From CAVRXQ01 sp963838845 (GTDB lineage: Bacteria; Actinomycetota; Acidimicrobiia; Acidimicrobiales; Bog-793), in NCBI GenBank assembly GCA_963838845.1, contig CAWISR010000002.1, positions 682,001 through 746,000 on the forward strand: 64,000 nt of DNA, read 5' to 3'. The position numbers were made by a program, and so were the translations under genes. Shown here piece by piece: positions 27,322-35,477 of the stretch. How positions within the stretch are numbered: the first letter of the stretch is position 1; each line of letters opens with the position of its first letter. The notes beneath the pieces were generated by a model that did not search any database, was not told where the DNA came from, and worked only from the letters and a program-made list of their open reading frames with translations.

Positions 27322-28094
27322 CGCGTTCTGATGATGATCTTGCAATCGGATGCGTGCCGCTCCCGGTTTCGGTCGCGCGCCGCGTCGGCGAATTCGTCCT
27401 CGATGAACCGTCTTCCGTCGGCACGACGTCGGCGACAGCGGAGCGTGCCCGTCGACTTCTCCGTGAGCAGTTCGGTTCGGTCGCCGGATTCGCGTTCGCG
27501 GACGGCGGCGCAGACGCCGCGATCCGTCTCGAGTCGGAGAGTGCACTGCGCCAAGCCGAGGCATACCGGCTGGAGATCGATGATCGTGGAGTCGTGATCA
27601 GGGCGAACGACGAAGCCGGATTCATTTTCGGCGTCCAGACCCTTCGCCAGCTATTACCCGCCGATGCCTTCGCGCTCGGTCCGGTGAGCCGGCCATGGGT
27701 GGTCCCGGCGGTCGAGATCGTGGACGCGCCGCGCCATTCGTGGCGCGGCGTGATGCTTGACGTCGCTCGGCACTTCATCCCGATCGCCTCCCTCTTCCGC
27801 TTCGTCGACGAGATCGCAGCGCTGAAACTCAATGTGCTGCACCTTCACCTCAATGACGACCAAGGGTGGAGGTTTCCCTCTGAGTCCTATCCGCGACTTG
27901 TCGAAGTCCACTCCGGCTTCCCGAATCGCTTCCCGAGGTGTTTCAACCGATTGCCGCGACGGTGCGTGGTCAACAGCTCGCTTTCCAGCTTGCGATGGCG
28001 CGTGGGCTCGATCCCGATCGTCCGTCGGGGTTGTCCAAGATCACGCCGACAAGTTGAGAGGTATTTGAGACTGCGCTCCGCCCGCCTGATCTAG
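27318..28094 (+). pseudogene. Truncated beta-N-acetylhexosaminidase (GH20), 5' half only
   Basis: From TTG 27318 the frame encodes the GH20b-like N-terminal domain (VARRVGEFVLDEPSS...FIFGVQTLRQLL) and the first strands of the catalytic barrel (HSWRGVMLDVARHF then KLNVLHLHLNDDQGWRFPSESYPRLVEV). At about 27910 the resemblance stops. The catalytic Asp-Glu pair, which normally lies over 100 residues further on, is missing. The remaining 55 or so codons are an out-of-frame reading of a SIS-domain gene end. The product, if made, would be about 260 residues and inactive. A deletion between two neighbouring genes explains this best. Confidence 0.75.
27917..28057 (+). pseudogene. 3' end of a SIS-domain sugar-phosphate isomerase gene, fused to the GH20 relic
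   Basis: In frame +2 relative to GH20, the segment encodes LPESLPEVFQPIAATVRGQQ and then LAFQLAMARGLDPDRPSGL and SKITPTS before TGA 28055-28057. This is the characteristic C-terminus of GlmS/AgaS-type SIS proteins (LA..LALARGLDPDRPRGLSKVT). No start or upstream SIS sequence exists. The junction with GH20 falls near 27909-27917, next to a direct repeat of CTTCCCGA (27917-27924 and 27929-27936). The lost SIS enzyme was probably a glucosamine-6-phosphate deaminase-type protein. Confidence 0.65.
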
Positions 28095-28222
28095 GCGCGA
28101 AAGGATGCGGGAGCTGGCTACCCGGTAATCATCGTTTTGACCTGCGCTGCGTCGACGGGACGAAGGTCCCCTCTTTCGGCTGTGGACTCCATAACCGCAG
28201 GCCAGCGGTCGTCTAGCTAAGT

Positions 28223-29650
28223 GTGGTTCTTGCTCAGAAAGAACCAGACGTTGCGCTTCCGATCGACTTGCTCGAGGGTGAGGAGCTGTCTGGGGGAATG
28301 CAGCGTGGCTACGACGCTGAGACCTCGCAGCCGTCCATCAGGGCCAGGCGCTTCTATCTGGGTCCTCAGTGGAAGTTTGCACTCGCGGCTTTCTTCGCAT
28401 CGCTCTGGCTCGGCGGTTCCATATGGATTTCGCGTCCGTGGATTCACGAGTTGGCCCGGATCATCTCGTATGTGCCTGCACTCCTCGTTGTGACGCTGTT
28501 GGCGTTCGTTCCCGGATTCGTCGTCGCCATGCTGGCTGCGAGCCTTCTTCTCGATCGCCAACCACCGTTCAAGATCCTCCATCCCAGCAATCCGATCACT
28601 GTGTTGATCGCTGCGCGGAACGAAGAGGTGGGAATCGGAGAGACCCTTCGCTATCTGGCGAATCAGGACTACGACGGGCGCATGAGTGTGGTGCTCGTCG
28701 ACAACGGATCGACGGACGCCACGGTGGAGATGGCTCGCAAGGTTGGAATGGACGCTGGGTTGAACCTGCGGATTGTCTCGGAATCAAGGCTGGGAAAGTC
28801 CCACGCGTTGAACCGAGGACTCCGGTCGGTGCGAACCAACCTCGTCGTAACCGTCGACGCGGACACCTTGCTGCACCGGTCTGCCCTGCGTCTTTTGGTT
28901 AGCCGGCTGGAGTCGTCCATGCCCTCGGTCACTGCCGTTGCCGGGTGTGTTTTGGTTCGAAACAGTCGTCGGAACCTTTGGACGCGTTTGCAGGAGTGGG
29001 ACTACTTCTTGGGCATCGCCTCGGTGAAACGGATGCAGGGACTCTTCCAGACGACCCTCGTCGCTCAGGGAGCATTCAGTCTGTACCGCACGAAGGAAGT
29101 TCGAAGGGTAGGCGGTTGGCCTGACGCGATCGGTGAGGACATCGTCCTCACTTGGCAGCTGATGCGCTCAGGTGCTCGCATCTACTACGAACCGCTGGCG
29201 GTCGCCTTCACGTCTGCTCCAGAGACAATGCACCATTTCGCGAGACAGCGGGCGCGCTGGGCGCGTGGCATGCTCGAAGGCCTCCGTACCGTGCCGCCCT
29301 GGCGCCAGCAGCGCGGGTTCGCCAAGATACTGACCGCCATCGATCTATTGATACCGCTGCTCGACTGCACCTACGTCCTCGTGTGGATCCCGGGACTCTT
29401 GCTCGCGTGCTTTGGGATCTTTTGGATTGTTGGGCCGGTCACGGTCGCGGTGCTCCCCGTCACGCTCGCGGTGTACGGCCTGCTGTTCCGTTTTCAGCGT
29501 CGCCAGGTATTCGAACCGCTCGGATTGCGGGTCCGTCGAAATGGTCTCGGGTTCTTTCTTTTCGTTGTCATGTACCAGCTCGTCATGTCCTCGGTTTCAG
29601 TCGTTGGATACGGCCAGCAGTTGGTGGGAACGCGTCGGCGTTGGAAGTGA
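28223..29650 (+). CDS. Membrane family 2 glycosyltransferase, poly-GlcNAc synthase-like
   Basis: 475 residues from GTG 28223; ATG 28298 is an alternative. Two N-terminal helices (about 48-110) precede a processive GT2 domain: ITVLIAARNEEVGIGETLRYL, VLVDNGSTDATVEMA, VTVDADTLLH, GWPDAIGEDIVLTWQLM and the product-binding QRARWARGML. Three or so C-terminal helices follow. This D, DxD, ED, QxxRW layout is that of IcaA/PgaC, hyaluronan and cellulose synthases. It lies next to GlcNAc catabolic genes and 3 kb from a diguanylate cyclase, which would suit a GlcNAc polymer, but no export or deacetylase partners are seen. Confidence 0.82.
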   Translation: MVLAQKEPDVALPIDLLEGEELSGGMQRGYDAETSQPSIRARRFYLGPQWKFALAAFFASLWLGGSIWISRPWIHELARIISYVPALLVVTLLAFVPGFVVAMLAASLLLDRQPPFKILHPSNPITVLIAARNEEVGIGETLRYLANQDYDGRMSVVLVDNGSTDATVEMARKVGMDAGLNLRIVSESRLGKSHALNRGLRSVRTNLVVTVDADTLLHRSALRLLVSRLESSMPSVTAVAGCVLVRNSRRNLWTRLQEWDYFLGIASVKRMQGLFQTTLVAQGAFSLYRTKEVRRVGGWPDAIGEDIVLTWQLMRSGARIYYEPLAVAFTSAPETMHHFARQRARWARGMLEGLRTVPPWRQQRGFAKILTAIDLLIPLLDCTYVLVWIPGLLLACFGIFWIVGPVTVAVLPVTLAVYGLLFRFQRRQVFEPLGLRVRRNGLGFFLFVVMYQLVMSSVSVVGYGQQLVGTRRRWK

Positions 29651-29863
29651 CGGTGGGTGCCGTCCCGCCGATTCTGCCTGCTGCAGAATCCGGGTTTCCA
29701 CGGCAGCGTTCGTTCCGCGGACGTAATCAAGTCGGCGCGTCGTTCGTTGCCCGCGGCGTGCCGCGGCTCCACAGACGGTGCGTGACAAGGGCGAGGAGGG
29801 ATTCGATGCCGCTGCCAATCCGACTCGTCTCCACCCACCAACCGATGGGCTTATCCTCTGCGC

Positions 29864-30058
29864 GTGGAGCACGTGCGTGTGCCGTATCTGACGCCGTACC
29901 AGGATCTCACTGAATTCTGTTCGTGTGGCCGTCCGATCGGGCTAGTCGTTGATCCGAACGGGAATGCCTGGCGGGCTTGCAAGACCTTGTGGGCGGAGAT
30001 CGAGACCGGCGACACCGCACTTGACGTGGATTCACCCTCGAACGTCGAGGGCGAGTAA
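29864..30058 (+). CDS. Small protein with CxC motif, unknown function
   Basis: 64 residues from GTG 29864. TATCCT (29852-29857) lies exactly 6 nt before the GTG, matching the leaderless start pattern of other genes here, which supports reality despite the lack of a binding site. The sequence has FCSCGRPIGLVVDPNGNAWRACK, with three Cys that could bind metal, and an acidic C-terminus. No family recognised. Confidence 0.45.
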   Translation: MEHVRVPYLTPYQDLTEFCSCGRPIGLVVDPNGNAWRACKTLWAEIETGDTALDVDSPSNVEGE

Positions 30059-30100
30059 CGACGCCGATTCAGGGCGAAATCGAATGACGCTGCGGGTATG

Positions 30101-30748
30101 TCAAGCTGCGGTCGCGAGCACCTCGCGTTCGTCAAGAAATGCCCACCACGCGTCAGCGGCGCTCCGCAACGAGCTCTCGATTCGATGGGTGTCTGAAGTC
30201 GATAACGCGAGGGCGTCGCGTGTCCATTGGCGGTGCTCGACATCGACGCGCGCGTGGTGCTCCCAGAACGCGGCACCACGACCATTGATTCCGTAGTGCT
30301 CGCGGAGCGTTCCTGCCTTGTTGCTCGCAACTTCCGCCGCTTGCGATTCGTAGGCGAGGAAACCGGCGAGAGCTGATTCGGGATCGTTGTCGAGCAGCTG
30401 GTCGTATGTCGCGAGGAGTTCCGCCATCGCCGGGGACGCTTCCTCAGTGGTGGCGCCTACAGCGGTCGCGAACTCCTCGAACAGATCGGTATGGGGAACC
30501 GGATCGCCAAGTTCGTCGTCGAGATTCGCCTGCACGAGCGTCCGGGCGGGCCCAACTGGCAGCGCAGACACGAGTTCGGCGAGGAAGTGGGGCAAGTACT
30601 GCTCGAAATGGCGGTACTGCGCGGCGTAGGACGCGAGCTCGCGCTTGGACACACCTCCGGCTTCCCATCGCCGGTAGAAGGGGTGCGTCAGCAGTCGACG
30701 GTCCTGCAAGACGGAGTCAACCGATACATCGATTCGTGAGGGTCGCAT
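30101..30748 (-). CDS. Heme-oxygenase-like diiron (TenA/PqqC/CADD-type) protein
   Basis: 215 residues from ATG 30748; the ORF is open further upstream but the family begins here. All-helical pattern: LLTHPFYRRWEAGGVSKREL, YAAQYRHFEQYLPHFLAELV, NLDDELGDPVPHTDLFEEFA and AAFWEHHARVDVEHRQWTRD. The E/H residues in helices 2-3 and the DVEH motif correspond to metal ligands of heme-oxygenase-like diiron oxidases. These enzymes oxidise small amines, fatty acids or tyrosine-derived substrates. The substrate is unknown. An MFS exporter gene is divergent from it. Confidence 0.78.
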   Translation of the reverse strand: MRPSRIDVSVDSVLQDRRLLTHPFYRRWEAGGVSKRELASYAAQYRHFEQYLPHFLAELVSALPVGPARTLVQANLDDELGDPVPHTDLFEEFATAVGATTEEASPAMAELLATYDQLLDNDPESALAGFLAYESQAAEVASNKAGTLREHYGINGRGAAFWEHHARVDVEHRQWTRDALALSTSDTHRIESSLRSAADAWWAFLDEREVLATAA

Positions 30749-30917
30749 GCGTGCTGAGGTTAACGCGGCCGGTCGTTCGATGTGAGGAGGACATCCAACC
30801 ACGCAGCAGTCGCCCGCTGTCTCCTTGTTTGATTGCTCGTCGCCTGCAGCCGAACCTTCTCCAGGTAGCGTCTGAAGCCCGGGGGATCCATCTTGACGAC
30901 GCGGTGCGGCGTTTGAC

Positions 30918-32120
30918 ATGACGGCTGGAATCGGCAGTGCAGCCGACAACTCCGCGCCGGCTCGGACATACGGGGTTTCGGAGCAGCCCGGTCGGAGTGT
31001 TGGCCGCGCGTCCGTCGCCTACATCATCCTGCTCGCGCTCGCTGTGGTTGATTCTGCTGGATACAGCATCATCGGACCAGTCTTGCCTGCTCTTGCTCGC
31101 TCAACGCGGGCGAGCCCGGTCGTAGCGGGCGTCGTTGTTGCCAGTTTTCCGGTCGGCATGCTCGCTGGATTCGTGGCGAGCGGAAGCTGCGTGCGTCGAT
31201 TCGGGACTCGGACGACGCTCCTCGCGGCACTCGCAGTGGTGGCGGGCAGCACCGTTGGTTTCATCGTGTCGGGGTCTATCCCGATGTATCTCGCGACCAG
31301 GGCACTGATGGGCTTCGGTTCCGGAGGGCTTTGGCTCGGCATCGTGTTCAGCACGCTCGAGCGCTGGCCGGGCGAGGAGTACCTCTGCATGAGTCGGATC
31401 TTCGCGGCGTACTCGGTCGGGGCTCTCGTTGGACCAGGACTCGGTGCCATCGGCGGGATTCGCGGTCCATTCGTCACGTACCTCGGGCTCGTCGTGTTCG
31501 GCGCAGTTCTTTCCGTCCTTCTGCCGGTCGCCCCGGCGCGTCGAGCGTTTCGGACCGACCGGACCGAACTTCGACGACTGGGCTTTTGGGTGGCCGCGAT
31601 AGCGATCACCGTCGCGATCCTTGGAACCGGGCTTGTCGATGGCGCGCTGCCGCTGCACTTTTCCTCGCTCCTCTCACAGTCCGAGATCGGCGGCGCCTAC
31701 GTCGGACTGGCCGTCGTCGTGGGGTGCGGCTCGGTCGGCGCCGCTCGGCTCGCCCCCGGACGAGCCACAGCGATCGGCGTCGCGCTACTCATCATCGGAG
31801 TCGAGATCGCGGGAGCGACGAACATCGTCGCCACTTGGTTGGTTGCGCTCGCGATCCTCGGGGCGGGAATTGGGATCGGACAGACGGGCGCGACCGGTCT
31901 TCTGCTCGAAGCGGTGCCGGGCGAGCGAATCATCAGCGCGATGGTGGTCTGGTCGCAGATGGCGATGATCGGTTATTTGGTCGCCCCAATCGCGGGCGGC
32001 GCGCTCGGCCAATCGCTCGGCTACGGGTCGCTCGGGATACTCCCTGCAGCGATGGTCGCCGTCCTCGTGTGCGCGGTCTATGCACGCAAGCAAGGCCTGA
32101 AACGTTCGCAAGCCGCGTAG
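30918..32120 (+). CDS. MFS transporter
   Basis: 400 residues with about twelve predicted helices. After a soluble N-terminus of 30 residues, helix 1 contains LALAVVDSAGYSIIGPVLPAL, followed by MLAGFVASGSCVRRFGTRTTLL (the MFS signature loop 2-3) and RALMGFGSGGLWLGIVFS (helices 4-5, motif common in drug/H+ antiporters). It is probably a proton-coupled efflux pump. Located 169 nt from the divergent diiron-oxidase-like gene; whether they share a regulator is not visible. Confidence 0.87.
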   Translation: MTAGIGSAADNSAPARTYGVSEQPGRSVGRASVAYIILLALAVVDSAGYSIIGPVLPALARSTRASPVVAGVVVASFPVGMLAGFVASGSCVRRFGTRTTLLAALAVVAGSTVGFIVSGSIPMYLATRALMGFGSGGLWLGIVFSTLERWPGEEYLCMSRIFAAYSVGALVGPGLGAIGGIRGPFVTYLGLVVFGAVLSVLLPVAPARRAFRTDRTELRRLGFWVAAIAITVAILGTGLVDGALPLHFSSLLSQSEIGGAYVGLAVVVGCGSVGAARLAPGRATAIGVALLIIGVEIAGATNIVATWLVALAILGAGIGIGQTGATGLLLEAVPGERIISAMVVWSQMAMIGYLVAPIAGGALGQSLGYGSLGILPAAMVAVLVCAVYARKQGLKRSQAA

Positions 32121-32194
32121 GGCGAGGAGCCGGAGGATCTGGCCCGAGTGGCCACCCTTCCGGCGTTTCGGCACGGCATGAGTAGCGTTATTAA

Positions 32195-33525
32195 ATGGTC
32201 GAGGCGAACGACATAGCGAACAAGGGCGACGTCGTCCGACTCGGCGTGCTCGGATGCGGGAACGTCGGGGGCGAGTTCATCGACCTCGTGGAGCGCGATG
32301 CAGAAGGGATCGCCAGGCGGAGCGGTTTGCGCCTTGAGGTTGTCAAAGTCGCCGTCCGAGACGTTGAAAGTAAGCGACCGGTGTCGGTCGACCCCGGTCG
32401 CCTCACCGAAGATGTGCACTCGGTCGCCGCGGATCCGAACGTCGACGTCGTCGTCGAGCTGATCGGCGGCATCGAGCCAGCGCGCACGGTCATCCTCGAA
32501 GCGCTCAAGGCGGGGAAACCGGTCGTCACTGCCAACAAAGAGCTCATCGCGAACTTCGGTGCGGAGCTGTTCGCGGCCGCAGAGGCGACAGGATCCGAGT
32601 TGTTGTTCGAAGGATCCGTCGGAGGAGCGATTCCGCTGCTGCGCGCGCTCCACATCTCGCTCGCCGCCGAGCGGATCCGGCGCATCGTCGGAATCGTGAA
32701 CGGAACGACGAACTTCATCTTGTGGCGGATGAGTGAGGAGAATGTCCCCTACCTCGACGCGCTGCACGAAGCCCAGAGGCTCGGCTACGCCGAGCGCGAC
32801 CCGAGCGCCGACGTCGAGGGGTACGACGCGCGAGCGAAGGCCGCCATCTTGGCGGGGATCGCGTTCAATGCCGATGTCGTCGCGGACGACGTCTACCGGG
32901 AAGGGATCGACGCGCTCGAGGTGACGGATATCGAATTTGCCCACCGCCTCGGCTACGAAGTGAAGCTTCTCGCGATCGCTGAGAGCCTCGACGAAGGAAA
33001 CGGCGCGGAGGCGCTCATTGACGTCCGCGTCCACCCGGCGATGATCCCCGTGGATCACCCGCTTGCTTCCATCCACGGTCCGTTCAACGCGGTGTATGTC
33101 GAGGGTGACTCGTGTGGCGAGATCATGCTCTTCGGCCGCGGTGCGGGGGGAAGCCGACCTCGAGCGCGGTCTTGGGCGACGTGCTGGAAGCGGGACGCAG
33201 CCTCATCGGAGCGCGCCCGGTGCACATGCCGAAGCGTCATCGCACGCGTATCCGCCCGATCGAGGCGTTGCGCTCGCAGTACTACCTGGCAATGGACGTC
33301 GCCGATCGACCGGGCGTGCTCGCCGCCGTAGCCCGCGTGTTCGGCGAACACTCAGTGTCGATCCAGTCGATGGAGCAGGTCGGCGCGGAACCGGTCGCGC
33401 GCCTCGTCTTCGTCACGCACCTCGCGCTCGAAAAGGATGTCCAGTCGACGCTCGCAGAACTGAAGGAGATCCCAGCTGTCAAGCGAATCGGATCGCTCAT
33501 TCGCGTCGTCGGCCCCGAGCGCTGA
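32195..33525 (+). CDS. hom: Homoserine dehydrogenase, broken by a -1 frameshift at 33145-33150
   Basis: The first frame (from ATG 32195) encodes the Rossmann domain VRLGVLGCGNVGGEF, VTANKELIANFG and the catalytic region EGSVGGAIPLLRAL, VNGTTNFIL, QRLGYAERDPSADVEGYDARAKAAIL. It reaches FGRGAGG and then shifts. The sense continues in another frame as KPTSSAVLGDVLEAGR and a C-terminal ACT domain (QYYLAMDVADRPGVLAAVARVFGEHSVSI) to 33525. One extra G in the run of six would restore a normal 440-residue enzyme. It makes homoserine for Thr and Met with NAD(P)H. A -10-like TAGCGT lies 6 nt before the ATG, so translation may be leaderless. Confidence 0.88.
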
Positions 33526-33597
33526 TGAACCTCGCCGAGAGGGGCGCCGAGGCCAGGCGGGTTCTCGTCGCCTCGGGCCTTCATAGTCTGTAAGGCC

Positions 33598-35286
33598 ATG
33601 TCCAACAGGCCGCGCAGCTTGAAGATCCATAGCCAGGACGTCACCGAAGGAGACCGCCGCGCGGGTGCGCGGGCGATGTTGCGGGCTGTCGGGATGGGCG
33701 ACGAGGATTTCGCGAAGCCTCAGGTGGGCGTGGCGTCGACGTGGAACGAAGTGACGCCGTGCAATCTGCCGCTCGCCCGACTCGCGAAACGAGCGAAGGA
33801 CGGCGTTCACGACGCCGGCGGTTTCCCCCTCGAATTCGGCTCGATCACGGTCTCAGACGGCATCGCGATGGGCACCGAAGGGATGCGTGCCTCGCTCGTG
33901 AGCCGAGAGGTCATCACCGATTCCGTCGAAACCGTGATGATCGCCGAGCGCTTCGACGCCTTCGTCGGGCTCGCCGGTTGCGACAAATCGTTGCCGGCGA
34001 TGCTCATGGCCGCGGCGCGCCTCGACCTTCCGAGCGTGTTCGTCTACGCCGGAACGATCCTGCCGGGTCACCACAAGGGGCGGGCGATCGACATCACGAG
34101 CGTCTTCGAAGCGATCGGCGCCCGTGCGGCGGGTCGTTTGGACGAGGAAGAGCTGCTTGAGATCGAACGTCGGGCCTGCCCGACAGAAGGCGCGTGCGCG
34201 GGAATGTTCACCGCCAACACGATGGCGACGATCGGCGAGGCGATCGGGATGTCACTCCCCGGGGGGTCGTCACCGCCGGCAGTCGATCCCCGCCGCGACG
34301 AGATCGCCTACGAATCGGGACGCGCGGTCGTGCGTCTTTTGGAACTCGGACTTCGATCGCGATCGGTCCTCACCCGGGCTGCCTTCGAGAACGCGATCGC
34401 CGTGTCGATGGCAGTCGGCGGCTCGACGAACGCCGTGTTGCACCTCCTGGCCATAGCGAACGAGGCCCGCGTGGAGCTATCGATCGACGACTTCGAAGCG
34501 ATCGGAAAGCGAACGCCGCATATCGCCGATATGAAACCCGGCGGCCGCTTCCACATGAGCGATCTCGACGCGATCGGGGGCGTGCCGGTCGTGATGCGAG
34601 AACTCCTCGAGGCGGGACTGCTGCACGGTGACGCAATGACGGTCACCGGTCAAACGGTGAGCGAGAACCTTTACCGGCTCGCCCCACCGACCCCAGACGG
34701 CACTGTCGTGCACCCGATCGGCGCACCGATCCATTCCCGGGGCGGAACCGTGATCCTGCGGGGATCTCTCGCGCCGCTCGGCGCGGTGGTGAAGATCGCC
34801 GGATCGAGTCTCGAGCGCTTCGAAGGTCCGGCTCGGGTGTTCGATTCCGAGGAGCTCGCGATGCGGGCGATCCTCGAGGGAGAGGTCGACTCGGGCGCCG
34901 TGATCGTGATCCGCTACGAGGGTCCAAAGGGCGCCCCCGGGATGCCCGAGATGCTCGCCGTCACCGGCGCGCTGAGCGGATCGGGTCGAGGCGAGGACTA
35001 CGCGCTCGTGACCGACGGCCGGTTCTCAGGCGGAACGCGCGGCTTTTGCATCGGCCATGTCGCGCCCGAAGCAGCGGTCGGTGGACCGATCGCGCTCGTT
35101 CGCGACGGCGACCGCATCGCGATCGACGCCAGCCAAAACTCCGTCGAGTTGCGCGTCGACGGTGCCGAGCTCGAGCGTCGACGAGCGAATTGGAAACCGC
35201 CTGAGCCGCGCTACCGGACCGGCGCGCTCGCGAAGTTCGCCCGTTTGGTCTCGGGAGCAGAACGTGGCGCGGTCACCGAGCCATGA
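33598..35286 (+). CDS. ilvD: Dihydroxy-acid dehydratase
   Basis: 562 residues. It has the IlvD/Edd family motifs: three cluster cysteines in VTPCNLPLARLAK, VGLAGCDKSLPAMLMAA and CPTEGACAGMFTANTM, plus SDGIAMGTEGMR and TDGRFSGGTRGFCIGHVAPEA near the C-terminus. It dehydrates dihydroxyisovalerate and dihydroxymethylvalerate, the third common step of Val/Ile synthesis, using an Fe-S cluster and Mg. Its stop codon at 35284-35286 lies just 5' of the ilvB promoter, so ilvD is physically linked to, but transcribed separately from, ilvBNC. Confidence 0.96.
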   Translation: MSNRPRSLKIHSQDVTEGDRRAGARAMLRAVGMGDEDFAKPQVGVASTWNEVTPCNLPLARLAKRAKDGVHDAGGFPLEFGSITVSDGIAMGTEGMRASLVSREVITDSVETVMIAERFDAFVGLAGCDKSLPAMLMAAARLDLPSVFVYAGTILPGHHKGRAIDITSVFEAIGARAAGRLDEEELLEIERRACPTEGACAGMFTANTMATIGEAIGMSLPGGSSPPAVDPRRDEIAYESGRAVVRLLELGLRSRSVLTRAAFENAIAVSMAVGGSTNAVLHLLAIANEARVELSIDDFEAIGKRTPHIADMKPGGRFHMSDLDAIGGVPVVMRELLEAGLLHGDAMTVTGQTVSENLYRLAPPTPDGTVVHPIGAPIHSRGGTVILRGSLAPLGAVVKIAGSSLERFEGPARVFDSEELAMRAILEGEVDSGAVIVIRYEGPKGAPGMPEMLAVTGALSGSGRGEDYALVTDGRFSGGTRGFCIGHVAPEAAVGGPIALVRDGDRIAIDASQNSVELRVDGAELERRRANWKPPEPRYRTGALAKFARLVSGAERGAVTEP

Positions 35287-35293
35287 ATCAAAC

Positions 35294-35322
35294 TTGTGAA
35301 ATCGCTTCGCACCTGCCATTAT
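35294..35322 (+). promoter_or_regulatory. Promoter of ilvB leader
   Basis: TTGTGA (35294-35299), 17-nt spacer, CATTAT (35317-35322). The ATG of the leader peptide at 35331 is 8 nt beyond the -10 box, so transcription should begin at or within 2 nt of the ATG. Confidence 0.6.
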
Positions 35323-35330
35323 TCGTGGCA

Positions 35331-35366
35331 ATGTTCGCGATCGCTCTTCTCGTAGTCATCACGTAG
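35331..35366 (+). CDS. ilv leader peptide (attenuation sensor), 11 aa
   Basis: The peptide MFAIALLVVIT has Ile, Leu, Leu, Val, Val, Ile in the last eight codons. An in-frame ATG at 35283, overlapping the ilvD stop, would extend it to 27 residues, but only the 35331 ATG sits at the promoter spacing. Stalling at these codons when charged Ile, Leu or Val tRNA is scarce would decide whether the downstream terminator folds. The stop codon forms the base of the next hairpin. Confidence 0.75.
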   Translation: MFAIALLVVIT

Positions 35367-35428
35367 CACGCGTCCGGCAAAGCCGCACGCGTGCTTACGA
35401 CCTCCCGAAAGGGAGGTCGTTTTGTTCC
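35366..35428 (+). terminator. Pause hairpin plus attenuator terminator before ilvB
   Basis: First hairpin: GCACGCGT (35366-35373) pairs with ACGCGTGC (35387-35394), with an inner CGGC-AAA-GCCG. Second: ACGACCTCCC (35397-35406), GAAA loop, GGGAGGTCGT (35411-35420), then TTTGTT, a textbook intrinsic terminator. The two hairpins in series after a branched-chain-codon peptide are a transcription attenuator. The competing antiterminator pairing could not be assigned by eye. Confidence 0.85.
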
Positions 35429-35477
35429 CGGGGCGTAGGGAGGCGGAGCGGGCGCAGTCGTCGGTGAGGAGACATTG

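Noticed and set aside
26076..27554. Long minus-strand frame (492 codons) opposite nagA
   Set aside because: It is antisense to a clear NagA gene, has no recognisable motif and is rich in Ser, Arg and Thr as expected from the complement of a high-GC gene.
28170..28215. tRNA-like anticodon-arm sequence near 28180
   Set aside because: A stretch resembles an anticodon stem-loop but no acceptor stem, T-loop or complete cloverleaf can be drawn.
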